Positions 1-6,592 are shown, counted from the first letter of the stretch. The stretch: DNA of 11,036 nucleotides from Leptospiraceae bacterium (GCA_016788945.1 JAEUSA010000141.1:1-11036); one strand, 5' to 3'. Notes: a model not told the origin generated them from the letters alone. A program made the numbers and translations.

Positions 1-998
1 GGACGGCAGTCGGCATTTCGACTACCGCCGGCTACCATCGCTTGTTTACCCACCGTGCATACGAAGCCTCATGGCCCGTACGCCTGTTCTTTCTCTGCTT
101 CGGCGCCGCCTCATGGGAAGCGTCGTGCTGGCGCTGGACGATGGATCACCATAAGCACCACCGTTATGTCGACACTCCGCGCGACCCGTATAACATCAAG
201 CAGGGCTTCTGGCATGCGCACATGGGCTGGCTGTTCCGCGACCGTGAGTACGACCACAACTCTCCCCTCGGCGTCGAATACGGCAAAGACCCGCTCGTAC
301 GATTTCAGCACAAATATTATTACCTGCTCGCCGTTTTTTTCGCGTTTATTTTGCCTGCGGCGATCGCCGCACTGTGGGGTGATGCATTCGGCGGATTCAT
401 TCTCGCGGGGTTGGGCGTAGTCGTCATCAATCATCAATTCACTTTTTCGATCAATTCATTTGCCCACTGGTTAGGTCGGCAGCCATACTCAGACAAACAT
501 ACGGCACGCGACAGCCATTTTCTCGCCTTCTTCAACTACGGCGAAGGATACCACAACTACCACCATGAGTTTCCAAATGATTACCGCAACGGCATCCGCT
601 GGTTCCAATGGGACCCGACCAAGTGGCTGATACGTTCGCTGGCAATTATGGGGCTCGCGCGCAACCTGAAGGCTGTACCGGCCGAATTGATTGTCAAACG
701 CCGCGTCGCGATGCAGCAAAAACGCATGCAGAATATCGTGGCCCGCCATGTTCCGTCGTTTGCTGAACTCGCCGGGCAGATGTCTGCGATTGCCGCAGAA
801 CATGCCGTGGCCGCTGCCCGCAAGTGGAGCGAACTCAAAGCCGAATATACGGCACTGAAAAAACAGAAAACCGCTGAGATGCGCGCCAGACTCGCCGAGG
901 TCAAAGTTCAGATGAAATCTGCCCGACGCGAATTTATCTTGGTGTTTGAACGTTACCGCACACTGACGCGCGGTTTCATGCGAATGGCCGAGGCCTGA
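1..998 (+). CDS. Membrane acyl-CoA (fatty acid) desaturase, 3' part of the gene
   Basis: The reading frame is open from the window edge (first whole codon at 3) to TGA at 996-998, so the start lies upstream. It encodes an integral-membrane di-iron desaturase that uses O2 to put a double bond, probably delta-9, into fatty acyl chains. All three histidine boxes are present: HRLFTH (nt 36-53), HHKHH (147-161) and HNYHH (552-566, inside GEGYHNYHHEFP). The NSFAH motif, whose His is an extra metal ligand in stearoyl-CoA desaturases, is also present. Hydrophobic segments lie before box II and between boxes II and III. After the catalytic region come about 95 residues (nt about 705-995) rich in Lys, Arg, Glu and Ala, predicted helical or coiled-coil, with no clear counterpart in the short bacterial enzymes I know. 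Family assignment is firm; regiospecificity and substrate (acyl-CoA or lipid-bound) are not visible. Confidence 0.93.
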   Translation, partial: TAVGISTTAGYHRLFTHRAYEASWPVRLFFLCFGAASWEASCWRWTMDHHKHHRYVDTPRDPYNIKQGFWHAHMGWLFRDREYDHNSPLGVEYGKDPLVRFQHKYYYLLAVFFAFILPAAIAALWGDAFGGFILAGLGVVVINHQFTFSINSFAHWLGRQPYSDKHTARDSHFLAFFNYGEGYHNYHHEFPNDYRNGIRWFQWDPTKWLIRSLAIMGLARNLKAVPAELIVKRRVAMQQKRMQNIVARHVPSFAELAGQMSAIAAEHAVAAARKWSELKAEYTALKKQKTAEMRARLAEVKVQMKSARREFILVFERYRTLTRGFMRMAEA

Positions 999-1517
999 TC
1001 AAGAGGCTTGGGCCGATTGCGTCGCGGCACCGTATTTTTTAAGTAACGTCACGCGGTTACCCTTTTCGTTATAGCGTACCTTATCAAAAATACGCAGCGT
1101 CATGCGAATACCTCGGCCGTGCGCGAGATCAAGATCATTCTCGCCCTGCTGCGCCGTGCTTCTGGCATGTTTGTGATCGAAGCCACGTCCTTGGTCGCTG
1201 ATGCGAAAGATGGCCTTACGCGGAGAAATATGGTATTCGACTTCGACGGTGCGGCCTGCATATTCGGGGTCTTTCTGCCTTTTGAGTAAAAACTCCAAAT
1301 AATCCATACCCGCGGTTTCTACACTCTTACGTTCAAAACCTATTTCGAGACTGCCATGCTCAATGGCGTTGATCAGCATCTCGCGCAACCCGAGGCGCAG
1401 CGTCGCGCTCGGCCGACCGTGTAATGCCGGCGGCAGCATGGAGACAAGTTTCTCGCTGAGTTTATCTGCCGCGATGACGTCGCAGCCGATGATGACTTTT
1501 CCCCTTTGATGCTCCAT
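999..1517 (-). CDS. RsbW-like ATP-binding protein (anti-sigma factor/serine kinase-type GHKL ATPase)
   Basis: The protein has 172 residues from the chosen ATG at 1517. It is a single GHKL (HATPase_c_2) domain like RsbW/SpoIIAB, which phosphorylate an anti-sigma-factor antagonist or bind a sigma factor in the cytoplasm. The N-box is visible (E46, N50 and H54 in REMLINAIEHG), as are the G1 box (D108-Q-G-R-G112-F-D) and a G2 box (AHGRGI, 132-137), so ATP binding is likely intact. The frame stays open upstream to GTG 1586, but the extra 23 residues look unstructured, and AAAGG at 1525-1529 sits 7 nt before ATG 1517, which decides the start. No sigma factor, antagonist or PP2C phosphatase gene is adjacent, so the partner is unknown. 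The TGA stop at 999-1001 abuts the desaturase stop in the palindrome TGATCA. It could instead be an output module of a stress or chemosensory pathway. Confidence 0.82.
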   Translation of the reverse strand: MEHQRGKVIIGCDVIAADKLSEKLVSMLPPALHGRPSATLRLGLREMLINAIEHGSLEIGFERKSVETAGMDYLEFLLKRQKDPEYAGRTVEVEYHISPRKAIFRISDQGRGFDHKHARSTAQQGENDLDLAHGRGIRMTLRIFDKVRYNEKGNRVTLLKKYGAATQSAQAS

Positions 1518-1726
1518 GCACAGGCCTTTATGAGTATCGGCGCCCGCAACAGGCAATCTAAACCGCCGGCGAAACGAACCCGGCACCCTATTCAGCCTGA
1601 GCAGCTGAATTCCCTACCGCGCGCCCAAATACTCTGCCCAGTATCCTTACCCACCTCCTCCAAGAGTGAACACAAAGTCAACTAAAACAGCCCAACAATA
1701 CCAAACATGGTCAGTTTCCCCACAGG
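1518..1726. other. Intergenic region upstream of the RsbW-like gene
   Basis: This stretch of about 210 bp lies between the 3' end of ogt and the ATPase start; both genes are on the minus strand. No complete promoter could be picked out. It holds a very good Shine-Dalgarno-like run on the minus strand (GGAGGAGGTGG, 1651-1661) that is not placed in front of any convincing start codon. No tRNA, repeat or strong hairpin was seen. Confidence 0.5.
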
Positions 1727-2230
1727 CTAGCCTAAAACCCGCTCGGCGACGAACAAACCTTGCTCCAGCTCAAGCAGCTTCTTCTTGCGTGGCAGGCCAC
1801 CACCATAACCCGTGAGCGTGCCATTCGCCCCAATGACGCGGTGGCAGGGCACCACAATCGCGATCGGGTTTTTGCCGTTGGCCAGCCCCACGGCGCGCGA
1901 CGCCTGCGGATTTCCCACGCGGCGGGCCAATTCGCCGTAAGAGATGGTCTTGCCGTACGGGATTTTTGTCAGCTCATGCCAGACCTTGTTCTGAAAATCT
2001 GTGCCGCGGAAAATGATCGGCAGATCGAAATGATCGAGCAAACCCGCGAAGTAAGACTTAAACTGCTCGATCGCAAGTTTGATCGGCGGAATCTCCGCAT
2101 CGCGCACCCAGTCATCGCCGATTTCCGGGGCGTATTTCTGCTCATCCATCGACACGCGGGTGATGTAGTTGCCGTCGGAAACAATTAGCAGATTTCCGAT
2201 CGGGGTTTTCGTTTGCGCATAATACGTCAT
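1727..2230 (-). CDS. ogt: Methylated-DNA--[protein]-cysteine S-methyltransferase
   Basis: The protein has 167 residues, the usual Ogt length. It is a suicide DNA repair protein that moves the alkyl group from O6-alkylguanine (or O4-alkylthymine) in DNA to its own cysteine, restoring the base in one step. The acceptor is Cys129 in the family signature VPCHRVIG (127-134). The DNA-binding helix with its arginine finger is ASRAVGLANGKNP (110-122, Arg112). An N-terminal ribonuclease-H-like domain covers about residues 1-75. The ATG at 2228-2230 overlaps the stop of the upstream AdaA-AlkA gene as ATGA, and AGGAG (2237-2241) sits 6 nt upstream, so translation is probably coupled. It has no Ada N-domain of its own; that module is in the upstream gene. 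It is presumably co-induced with that gene by DNA methylation. Function is very secure from the active site and the operon context. Confidence 0.96.
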   Translation of the reverse strand: MTYYAQTKTPIGNLLIVSDGNYITRVSMDEQKYAPEIGDDWVRDAEIPPIKLAIEQFKSYFAGLLDHFDLPIIFRGTDFQNKVWHELTKIPYGKTISYGELARRVGNPQASRAVGLANGKNPIAIVVPCHRVIGANGTLTGYGGGLPRKKKLLELEQGLFVAERVLG

Positions 2231-3738
2231 GTTTTACTCCTATGAACACGGATTTTCTTGGAGTCGGCCCGCAGGGACGCGGTTTCATGCCGACTCCTTT
2301 TTCGGTGCAGACCGGCAGCCGTGTCAGCCCCCATCCACAAATGCATTGCGGCGTAAGATCGCCACGGCCGCCAAGCTTCGGCTAACCCGAGAACTTTGCC
2401 GGTATCGCGCGTGCGTAGAGCTTTCATCACCGCGAGATCAGTATGCGGAAAAGCATCGGGCCAGGCGAGCGTGCGCATCGCAATATACTGCGCCGTCCAT
2501 TCGCCGATGCCGGGCAATTGTTTCAGCCGCTCCATGTGCGCTGCAACGTCGACGCTCGGTGCGAGGCTGAGTGTGCCGGTATGTACCGCTTCGGCAAGAG
2601 CATGTATTGCCTGCGCGCGGGCGCGAATAACACCAAGGTGTGCCATGGCGCCCACACCTGCGTGCGCAATTTTTTCCGCAGTGGGATGTATATGCGTGAG
2701 ACCAAGAAAATCGGTGTCGATATTTTCACCGAAAGCTGCTGCGATGCGGCCCGACAGCGTCGTCGCGGCCTTTACCGAAATCTGCTGGCCTAAAATTGCG
2801 CGCACCGCGATTTCAAAGCCGTCAAAAGCGCCGGGCACACGCAGGCCGGGCCTTGCTGCAGCAAGTTTTCCGAGGTGCGCGGCAATCACGGCCGGGTCGG
2901 CGTCGAGGTCAAACAGCCGCCGCAGGGAAAACAGCACCGGCACCAAAGCGGGTAAAAGCGACGGGCTCAATGAGACAATCAGTTGATTTTTTTCCGGGGC
3001 ATTGGCGACAGTCACGACGCCACGGTGATTGTCTATCGCCACCGTGCGCGCATAGGTATCACCGTGCACCATTTCAACACCCTGCACCGCTCGCGCTGCG
3101 AGAAATGCCAGCAGCGACGGCCAATCGAGCGGTGGTCGGTATGACAACGGGCAACGCAATAAATCCGCCCCATGAGCAATATGCTTTTTCTGTCGCAGCG
3201 CACCGGGTTTAAGCCGGTAGCGCTCTTTAAAGAGCGCGTTAAAGCGCCGCACGCTGGCAAAACCGCTGGCATACGCAATGTCAGTGACTGGCATCGTGGT
3301 ATCGGTTAACAGCTGTTTGGCGAGATGCAGACGCCGTGTCTGCGCAATCTCCACAGGTGAAACACCGAGTTCGTGCACCAGCACGCGGCGCAAATGACGG
3401 TCGGTGACACCAAACTCGTCGGCAAGCTCAGCAATCGATGCATCGCTCAATGCGCCGGCTTCGATGCGCTGCATAGCGAGCCGCGCAAGCCGGCTAACGG
3501 CATCCATCGAAGAATTGCCCGGCGCCAGCTCGGGGCGGCAGCGCAGGCAGGGGCGATACCCCGCGGCTTCGGCCGCCGCAGCCGTGGGGTAAAATGTGCA
3601 ATTTTTTCTGAGCGGGGTTTTGACACGGCAAACGGTGCGGCAGTATATTCTCGTGCTCGACACCGCGATGAAGAATGCCCCGTCAAAACGCGCGTCGCGC
3701 GAAACGACCGCGCGGTAACAGGTATCGGCGTTCAGCAT
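2227..3738 (-). CDS. alkA: AdaA-AlkA fusion: methyl-sensing AraC-type regulator joined to 3-methyladenine DNA glycosylase II
   Basis: The protein has 503 residues from ATG 3738, chosen because GAGG (3744-3747) lies 5 nt upstream and the Ada domain begins directly; an in-frame extension to 3792 looks spurious. Residues 1-75 are the Ada zinc domain. Its cysteines C33, C37, C64 and C67 have exactly the spacing of E. coli Ada C38/C42/C69/C72, so C33 should accept a methyl group from phosphotriesters and switch on DNA binding. Residues about 78-185 are the AraC-type double helix-turn-helix. Residues about 196-300 are the AlkA N-terminal domain (PLSYRPPLDWPSLLAFLAARAV). The HhH-GPD glycosylase follows, with hairpin LPGIGEWTAQYIA (408-420) and catalytic Asp434 in FPHTDL. 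A basic tail of about 25 residues ends the protein. It excises 3-methyladenine and related bases and probably activates its own operon. The same fusion-plus-ogt order is known from Mycobacterium tuberculosis (Rv1317c-Rv1316c). Confidence 0.95.
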   Translation of the reverse strand: MLNADTCYRAVVSRDARFDGAFFIAVSSTRIYCRTVCRVKTPLRKNCTFYPTAAAAEAAGYRPCLRCRPELAPGNSSMDAVSRLARLAMQRIEAGALSDASIAELADEFGVTDRHLRRVLVHELGVSPVEIAQTRRLHLAKQLLTDTTMPVTDIAYASGFASVRRFNALFKERYRLKPGALRQKKHIAHGADLLRCPLSYRPPLDWPSLLAFLAARAVQGVEMVHGDTYARTVAIDNHRGVVTVANAPEKNQLIVSLSPSLLPALVPVLFSLRRLFDLDADPAVIAAHLGKLAAARPGLRVPGAFDGFEIAVRAILGQQISVKAATTLSGRIAAAFGENIDTDFLGLTHIHPTAEKIAHAGVGAMAHLGVIRARAQAIHALAEAVHTGTLSLAPSVDVAAHMERLKQLPGIGEWTAQYIAMRTLAWPDAFPHTDLAVMKALRTRDTGKVLGLAEAWRPWRSYAAMHLWMGADTAAGLHRKRSRHETASLRADSKKIRVHRSKT

Positions 3739-3743
3739 GTTTT

Positions 3744-3747
3744 CCTC
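3744..3747 (-). promoter_or_regulatory. Ribosome binding site fixing the AdaA-AlkA start
   Basis: GAGG on the minus strand lies 5 nt before ATG 3736-3738. No comparable site precedes the longer in-frame alternative at 3792, so this site decides the start. Confidence 0.65.
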
Positions 3748-3810
3748 ACGACACCGGCAATATGCAAAACAAGCGGCGCAGCGACTCGCCATTTTCGGAC
3801 ATGATATTAT

Positions 3811-3854
3811 TCCGTTAAGCGGGTTGCGGCCGAGTCCGCAACCCGCTTAACGGA
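3811..3854. repeat. Perfect 19-bp inverted repeat with 6-nt loop in the divergent promoter region
   Basis: The arms are 3811-3829 (TCCGTTAAGCGGGTTGCGG) and 3836-3854, exact reverse complements, separated by the loop CCGAGT (3830-3835). Pairing breaks directly outside the arms. It lies between the divergent alkA and EEP-enzyme genes, 73 nt from the alkA ATG and only 8 nt before the TTGACA element at 3863. There is no T-run after it on the plus strand, so a classical terminator in that direction is unlikely. It may be an operator for a dimeric regulator, a bidirectional insulator, a 5'-UTR hairpin or a dispersed palindromic repeat. The symmetry is certain; the role is unknown. Confidence 0.95.
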
Positions 3855-3862
3855 TGATCTGC

Positions 3863-3889
3863 TTGACATGGCCCGTTAATTGCTATTTA
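3863..3889 (+). promoter_or_regulatory. Candidate sigma70-type promoter for the EEP-family gene
   Basis: A perfect -35 hexamer TTGACA (3863-3868) is followed after 15 nt by TATTTA (3884-3889) as a weak -10. Transcription would then start about 15-20 nt before ATG 3912. The -10 match and the short spacing are poor, so only the -35 part is convincing. The inverted repeat lies immediately upstream, where a regulator could contact it. Confidence 0.42.
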
Positions 3890-3911
3890 GCTACGAGGCC
3901 GATAATAAACT

Positions 3912-4772
3912 ATGAAATTCAGCGTTGCCACATGGAACTGCTTTGGCATGGGCCAGAGCATTATTGACGTCATCACGCACCTGCGCGCGCCGTTTGGCCG
4001 ACGCTTCGGCAGCCAAGAAGTCATTGAAGAGTGCGGTGATTCGAATGTGCTCTGCATTCAAGAAATTCTGTCGCGCGAATCGCAGCGTTTTTTCGATGGC
4101 CTGGTACAAAAGTTCTTTCCGTTCGCCGTACGCGATAATAACAAATTCGGATTTATCTCATTGCGCGGCAGCGGCCTCGGTGTCGGTACGAGGGCAAAAC
4201 AGCGCCAGAGCCGCTTTATGGCTTTCCGTACGCGCGGTATCAGCTGGGATAAATACGCGCGCAAAGGCGCGCTTTATGTACAGCTGGAGTACGGCGACAG
4301 GCTGTTCGACATCATGACTGTGCATCTACAGGCCGGTAAAGACCTCGGTGCGCGCGCGGTACGCGCTGCGCAGCTGGTCGAACTGAAAGAATGGGTAAGC
4401 ACACTGGGCTCGAAAGAGCGCCCGTTTATTGTCTGTGGAGACTTTAATATCCAAGGGCTTGCCTCCGAGCGCAAGGGCGGTGAATACGAAGTACTGACCT
4501 CGGCGCTCGACGGCTTCAGCGATCTGGGCGCCGATACCGATCTTGCAACCTATCATCCGCACCCCGAGGGAAATCCGCTCGCGCATGCATTCGAAAAGCA
4601 GAGCGGCCCGATGCGCATCGACTACATCTTTTTGCGCCCTGCAGAGAAAAGCGCGGCGCTTGAGGTTTCAGGCTTTCGCCGTATTTTTGACAAACCCCTT
4701 GGTGATTTTGGCCTCGGCCTTGCAGCCTGGGCTTCAGACCACTATGGCCTCAAAGCAACGTTTGAAATCTGA
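3912..4772 (+). CDS. Endonuclease/exonuclease/phosphatase (EEP) superfamily enzyme
   Basis: The protein has 286 residues and appears cytoplasmic: it starts directly with the first core strand (MKFSVATWNC) and has no signal peptide. EEP enzymes are metal-dependent phosphodiesterases or phosphatases (ExoIII/APE1 AP endonucleases, DNase I, sphingomyelinases, inositol phosphatases). The catalytic set is complete: N9 (TWNCFG), E51 (IQE), H138 (VHLQA), D177 and N179 (GDFN), D237 (RIDYIF) and D276-H277 (SDH). The HLQA segment followed by a Q-rich helix recalls neutral sphingomyelinase-like members, but the substrate cannot be read from motifs. ATG 3912 has only a weak, distant GAGG (3895-3898). It is transcribed divergently from the alkylation-repair operon, sharing a 173-bp intergenic region with the perfect inverted repeat. 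A repair nuclease role is thus possible but is inference from context. Confidence 0.88.
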   Translation: MKFSVATWNCFGMGQSIIDVITHLRAPFGRRFGSQEVIEECGDSNVLCIQEILSRESQRFFDGLVQKFFPFAVRDNNKFGFISLRGSGLGVGTRAKQRQSRFMAFRTRGISWDKYARKGALYVQLEYGDRLFDIMTVHLQAGKDLGARAVRAAQLVELKEWVSTLGSKERPFIVCGDFNIQGLASERKGGEYEVLTSALDGFSDLGADTDLATYHPHPEGNPLAHAFEKQSGPMRIDYIFLRPAEKSAALEVSGFRRIFDKPLGDFGLGLAAWASDHYGLKATFEI

Positions 4773-4777
4773 CCTTC

Positions 4778-4812
4778 TCAAAGAATAATATTCACGATCA
4801 ATCTTTGATTTT
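4778..4812 (+). terminator. Weak candidate terminator between convergent genes
   Basis: TCAAAG (4778-4783) can pair with CTTTGA (4803-4808), or a shorter hairpin ATCAA-tct-TTGAT (4797-4809) can form; both are followed by TTTTCTT. The stems are short and AT-rich, and the right arm lies inside the end of the converging gene, so support is weak. Confidence 0.25.
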
Positions 4813-5304
4813 CTTGTGCTTCTCGGCATAACCCGGCTGCTGCATATCAGCAAGCCTTGCATCGCGAATATTCTTCTGCACTGCGACAGCAGCGAACAGG
4901 CTCATCAGAAACGCGAGGCCGAAGAATCCCTTTTCACTCAGGCTGATAGTGGCATTCCACAAACCGATCAGCAGCAATAAAATTGAAATGCCGACAGAAA
5001 ACCAGCACAGGCCATAGTAGATGCCGGTGACGAACAGGCCTTCGATCTGGTCGCGCACGGTCTTTTGCAGAGAAACCGCGGAGAACAGACCGTAAAGCAT
5101 CAGGGTCGCGTAGAAGCCTTTTTCGCTGAGTTGCATTCCCGAATTCCAGATGCCGATGAGAAAGGTGCTCATGCCGATCACCAGCGCCAGCCATGAGGCG
5201 CCGATAAATGCGGCCGAAGGACGGATAGGTACTTGTTGCATGACCAGCACACAGTACCCGCGCGCAGAACGGTCAAGAAATTTCAGCATATCGGGCTTGG
5301 CCAT
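4798..5304 (-). CDS. yiaA: YiaA/YiaB-family inner membrane protein
   Basis: The protein has up to 168 residues and about four membrane helices (about 31-52, 66-80, 93-117, 127-143). It is an internal duplication: [15 protein letters not shown] (50-64) through QKTVRD (80-85) is repeated as [15 protein letters not shown] (113-127) through QKNIRD (143-148). This matches E. coli YiaA closely as I remember it. The family's function is unknown; it is a small cytoplasmic-membrane protein. The start is uncertain: ATG 5304 gives a polar N-terminal extension of about 30 residues, whereas ATG 5241 (MQQVPIRP) would give the usual length, and neither has a Shine-Dalgarno site. Starting at 5304 leaves only 38 bp to the divergent 2H gene at 5343, so 5241 is somewhat more comfortable for promoters. 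It converges on the EEP gene with a 25-bp gap. Confidence 0.85.
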   Translation of the reverse strand: MAKPDMLKFLDRSARGYCVLVMQQVPIRPSAAFIGASWLALVIGMSTFLIGIWNSGMQLSEKGFYATLMLYGLFSAVSLQKTVRDQIEGLFVTGIYYGLCWFSVGISILLLLIGLWNATISLSEKGFFGLAFLMSLFAAVAVQKNIRDARLADMQQPGYAEKHKKIKD

Positions 5305-5342
5305 TTATGAGGCGCTATGGTTCAGGTCTTTGCGGCCATAAC

Positions 5343-5900
5343 ATGAATACGGATCTCTATTTTCTCGCGATTCTGCCTCCCGATGACGTCTGTGACCGGG
5401 TGCGCGCCGTGCAGCAAGAAATTGCCGAACGTTTTGGTCCGAAACGTATTCTGAAAATACCGGTACACATCACGCTCGAACCGCCGTTTCGGCTGCCGGC
5501 CGAGACCGCTCAGCACATGGTTGATCACCTAAGAACATTGTTCGCCACCCGGCCGGGTTTTACTCTCGAGCTGCGCAACTTTGGTAGCTTCAGGCACAGC
5601 GTCGTGTTTATCGAGGTCGCACCTAATCTTGAACTACTCGAACTCCACAGCAAAACCTCAGCGCTCTTGCGCGAAGAACACGCTTACATTAAGGAGAAAA
5701 GCTGGCGAGAGGGCTATACACCACATATGACAGTTGCCAACCGCGACGTGACGCCCCAAGCGCACCGTGCAATCTGGGCCGAGTTTAACACGCGGAAGTT
5801 TCACGCCCGTTTCGAAGTGAACTCCGTTGCATTGCTCAAACACGACGGAAACGTATGGCAGACGCAGCGGCAATTTGAACTGATGCAGATAAAGATATGA
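5343..5900 (+). CDS. 2H phosphoesterase, 2'-5' RNA ligase family
   Basis: The protein has 185 residues from ATG 5343. Two HxT motifs define the 2H fold: H42-I-T44 (PVHITLEPPF) and H128-M-T130 (TPHMTVAN), about 86 residues apart as in LigT/ThpR and YjcG-like proteins. Such enzymes hydrolyse 2',3'-cyclic phosphates or act on 2'-5' linkages in RNA or nucleotides; the physiological substrate is usually unknown. An upstream ATG at 5307 is in frame, but family members begin at the first strand (LYFLAILPP), so 5343 is preferred; neither start has a good ribosome binding site. The stop overlaps the next gene as ATGA (5897-5900), indicating translational coupling with the DUF1003 gene. This is the first gene of the plus-strand cluster reaching 9072. 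Confidence 0.88.
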   Translation: MNTDLYFLAILPPDDVCDRVRAVQQEIAERFGPKRILKIPVHITLEPPFRLPAETAQHMVDHLRTLFATRPGFTLELRNFGSFRHSVVFIEVAPNLELLELHSKTSALLREEHAYIKEKSWREGYTPHMTVANRDVTPQAHRAIWAEFNTRKFHARFEVNSVALLKHDGNVWQTQRQFELMQIKI

Positions 5901-6592
5901 AAAAATTTCGCAGCGATCTATCGGGGAAAATGTTTCCCGCAAGTGAAAAAATACCCGGCGCTTCGGTGCGCGAATCGATACTGAGCGTGATCCAGCGCGA
6001 CCATCCTGATTTCTCGCGCGAGAACTCACTGGCGCTCAGTGAACTCAATGTCTTTCGCGAACGCTATATTTCAGAATACCTCGCCAAACAGGTGGGTGAA
6101 CTGTCTGATCTGGAGAAACGGGTTGTTGCGGCAATCAAAGAAAAGAAAATACTTTCTGAAGATGAAGATGATGAATCAGTACAGAATCTGAGTCTCGGCC
6201 AGCGCATAGCCGACAAGGTTGCATCTTTCGGAGGCAGCTGGACGTTTATTATCTGCTTTGGTGGATTTTTGCTATTGTGGATGTTAATCAACGTTTTCTG
6301 GCTTACTAACCAGGCGTTCGACCCTTACCCGTTCATTCTGCTCAATCTGATTCTCTCAACTATCGCGGCCCTGCAGGCGCCTGTCATCATGATGAGCCAA
6401 AACCGACAAGAAGACAAGGACCGTGAACGCGCTCGAAAAGATTATATGATCAATCTGAAATCCGAAGTCGAGATCCGTATGCTCCACGAAAAAATCGATC
6501 ACCTGATCATGTACCAGCAACAAGAAATGATTGAAGTGCAGAAGGTGCAGGTACAAATGATGAATGACATTTTGAAGCATATGAAGAAATAG
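5897..6592 (+). CDS. DUF1003 domain membrane protein
   Basis: The protein has 231 residues. The conserved DUF1003 core is plain: DKVASFGGSWTFII (107-119), FDPYPFILLNLILS (141-154) and LQAPVIMMSQNRQ (159-171). Two membrane helices lie at about 115-136 and 145-165, followed by a charged C-terminal helical or coiled-coil region (about 170-231) that should be cytoplasmic. The N-terminal 85 residues follow the DUF1003 pattern (SGKMFPASEKIPG, RESILSVIQRDHPDF). From memory, relatives carry a cysteine two to three residues before the G(K/R) and more cysteines nearby; here those places are Ser and Leu and the protein's only cysteine is in a membrane helix, so any metal site is lost. No function is established for the family. 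It starts in the ATGA overlap with the 2H gene and ends 26 bp before the DUF2237 gene. Confidence 0.92.
   Translation: MKKFRSDLSGKMFPASEKIPGASVRESILSVIQRDHPDFSRENSLALSELNVFRERYISEYLAKQVGELSDLEKRVVAAIKEKKILSEDEDDESVQNLSLGQRIADKVASFGGSWTFIICFGGFLLLWMLINVFWLTNQAFDPYPFILLNLILSTIAALQAPVIMMSQNRQEDKDRERARKDYMINLKSEVEIRMLHEKIDHLIMYQQQEMIEVQKVQVQMMNDILKHMKK

Noticed and set aside
1518..1586. In-frame N-terminal extension of the RsbW-like protein from GTG 1586.
   Set aside because: The extra residues are Arg-rich and unlike the family, while ATG 1517 has a fitting AAAGG 7 nt upstream.
1671..1685. Minus-strand TTGACT as a -35 for the RsbW-like gene.
   Set aside because: At 16-18 nt spacing the sequence is GGAGGTG-like, with nothing resembling a -10; the nearest TACT-like element is about 30 nt away.
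3739..3792. In-frame extension of AdaA-AlkA to 3792.
   Set aside because: ATG 3738 has a good ribosome binding site and begins exactly where Ada domains begin.
1760..3804. Long open frames on the plus strand opposite ogt and alkA.
   Set aside because: They are antisense shadows of two well-recognised genes in GC-rich DNA, with Arg/Ala/Ser-rich composition and no domain pattern.
5307..5342. Longer start of the 2H phosphoesterase at ATG 5307.
   Set aside because: It adds 12 residues ahead of the first conserved strand and has no ribosome binding site.
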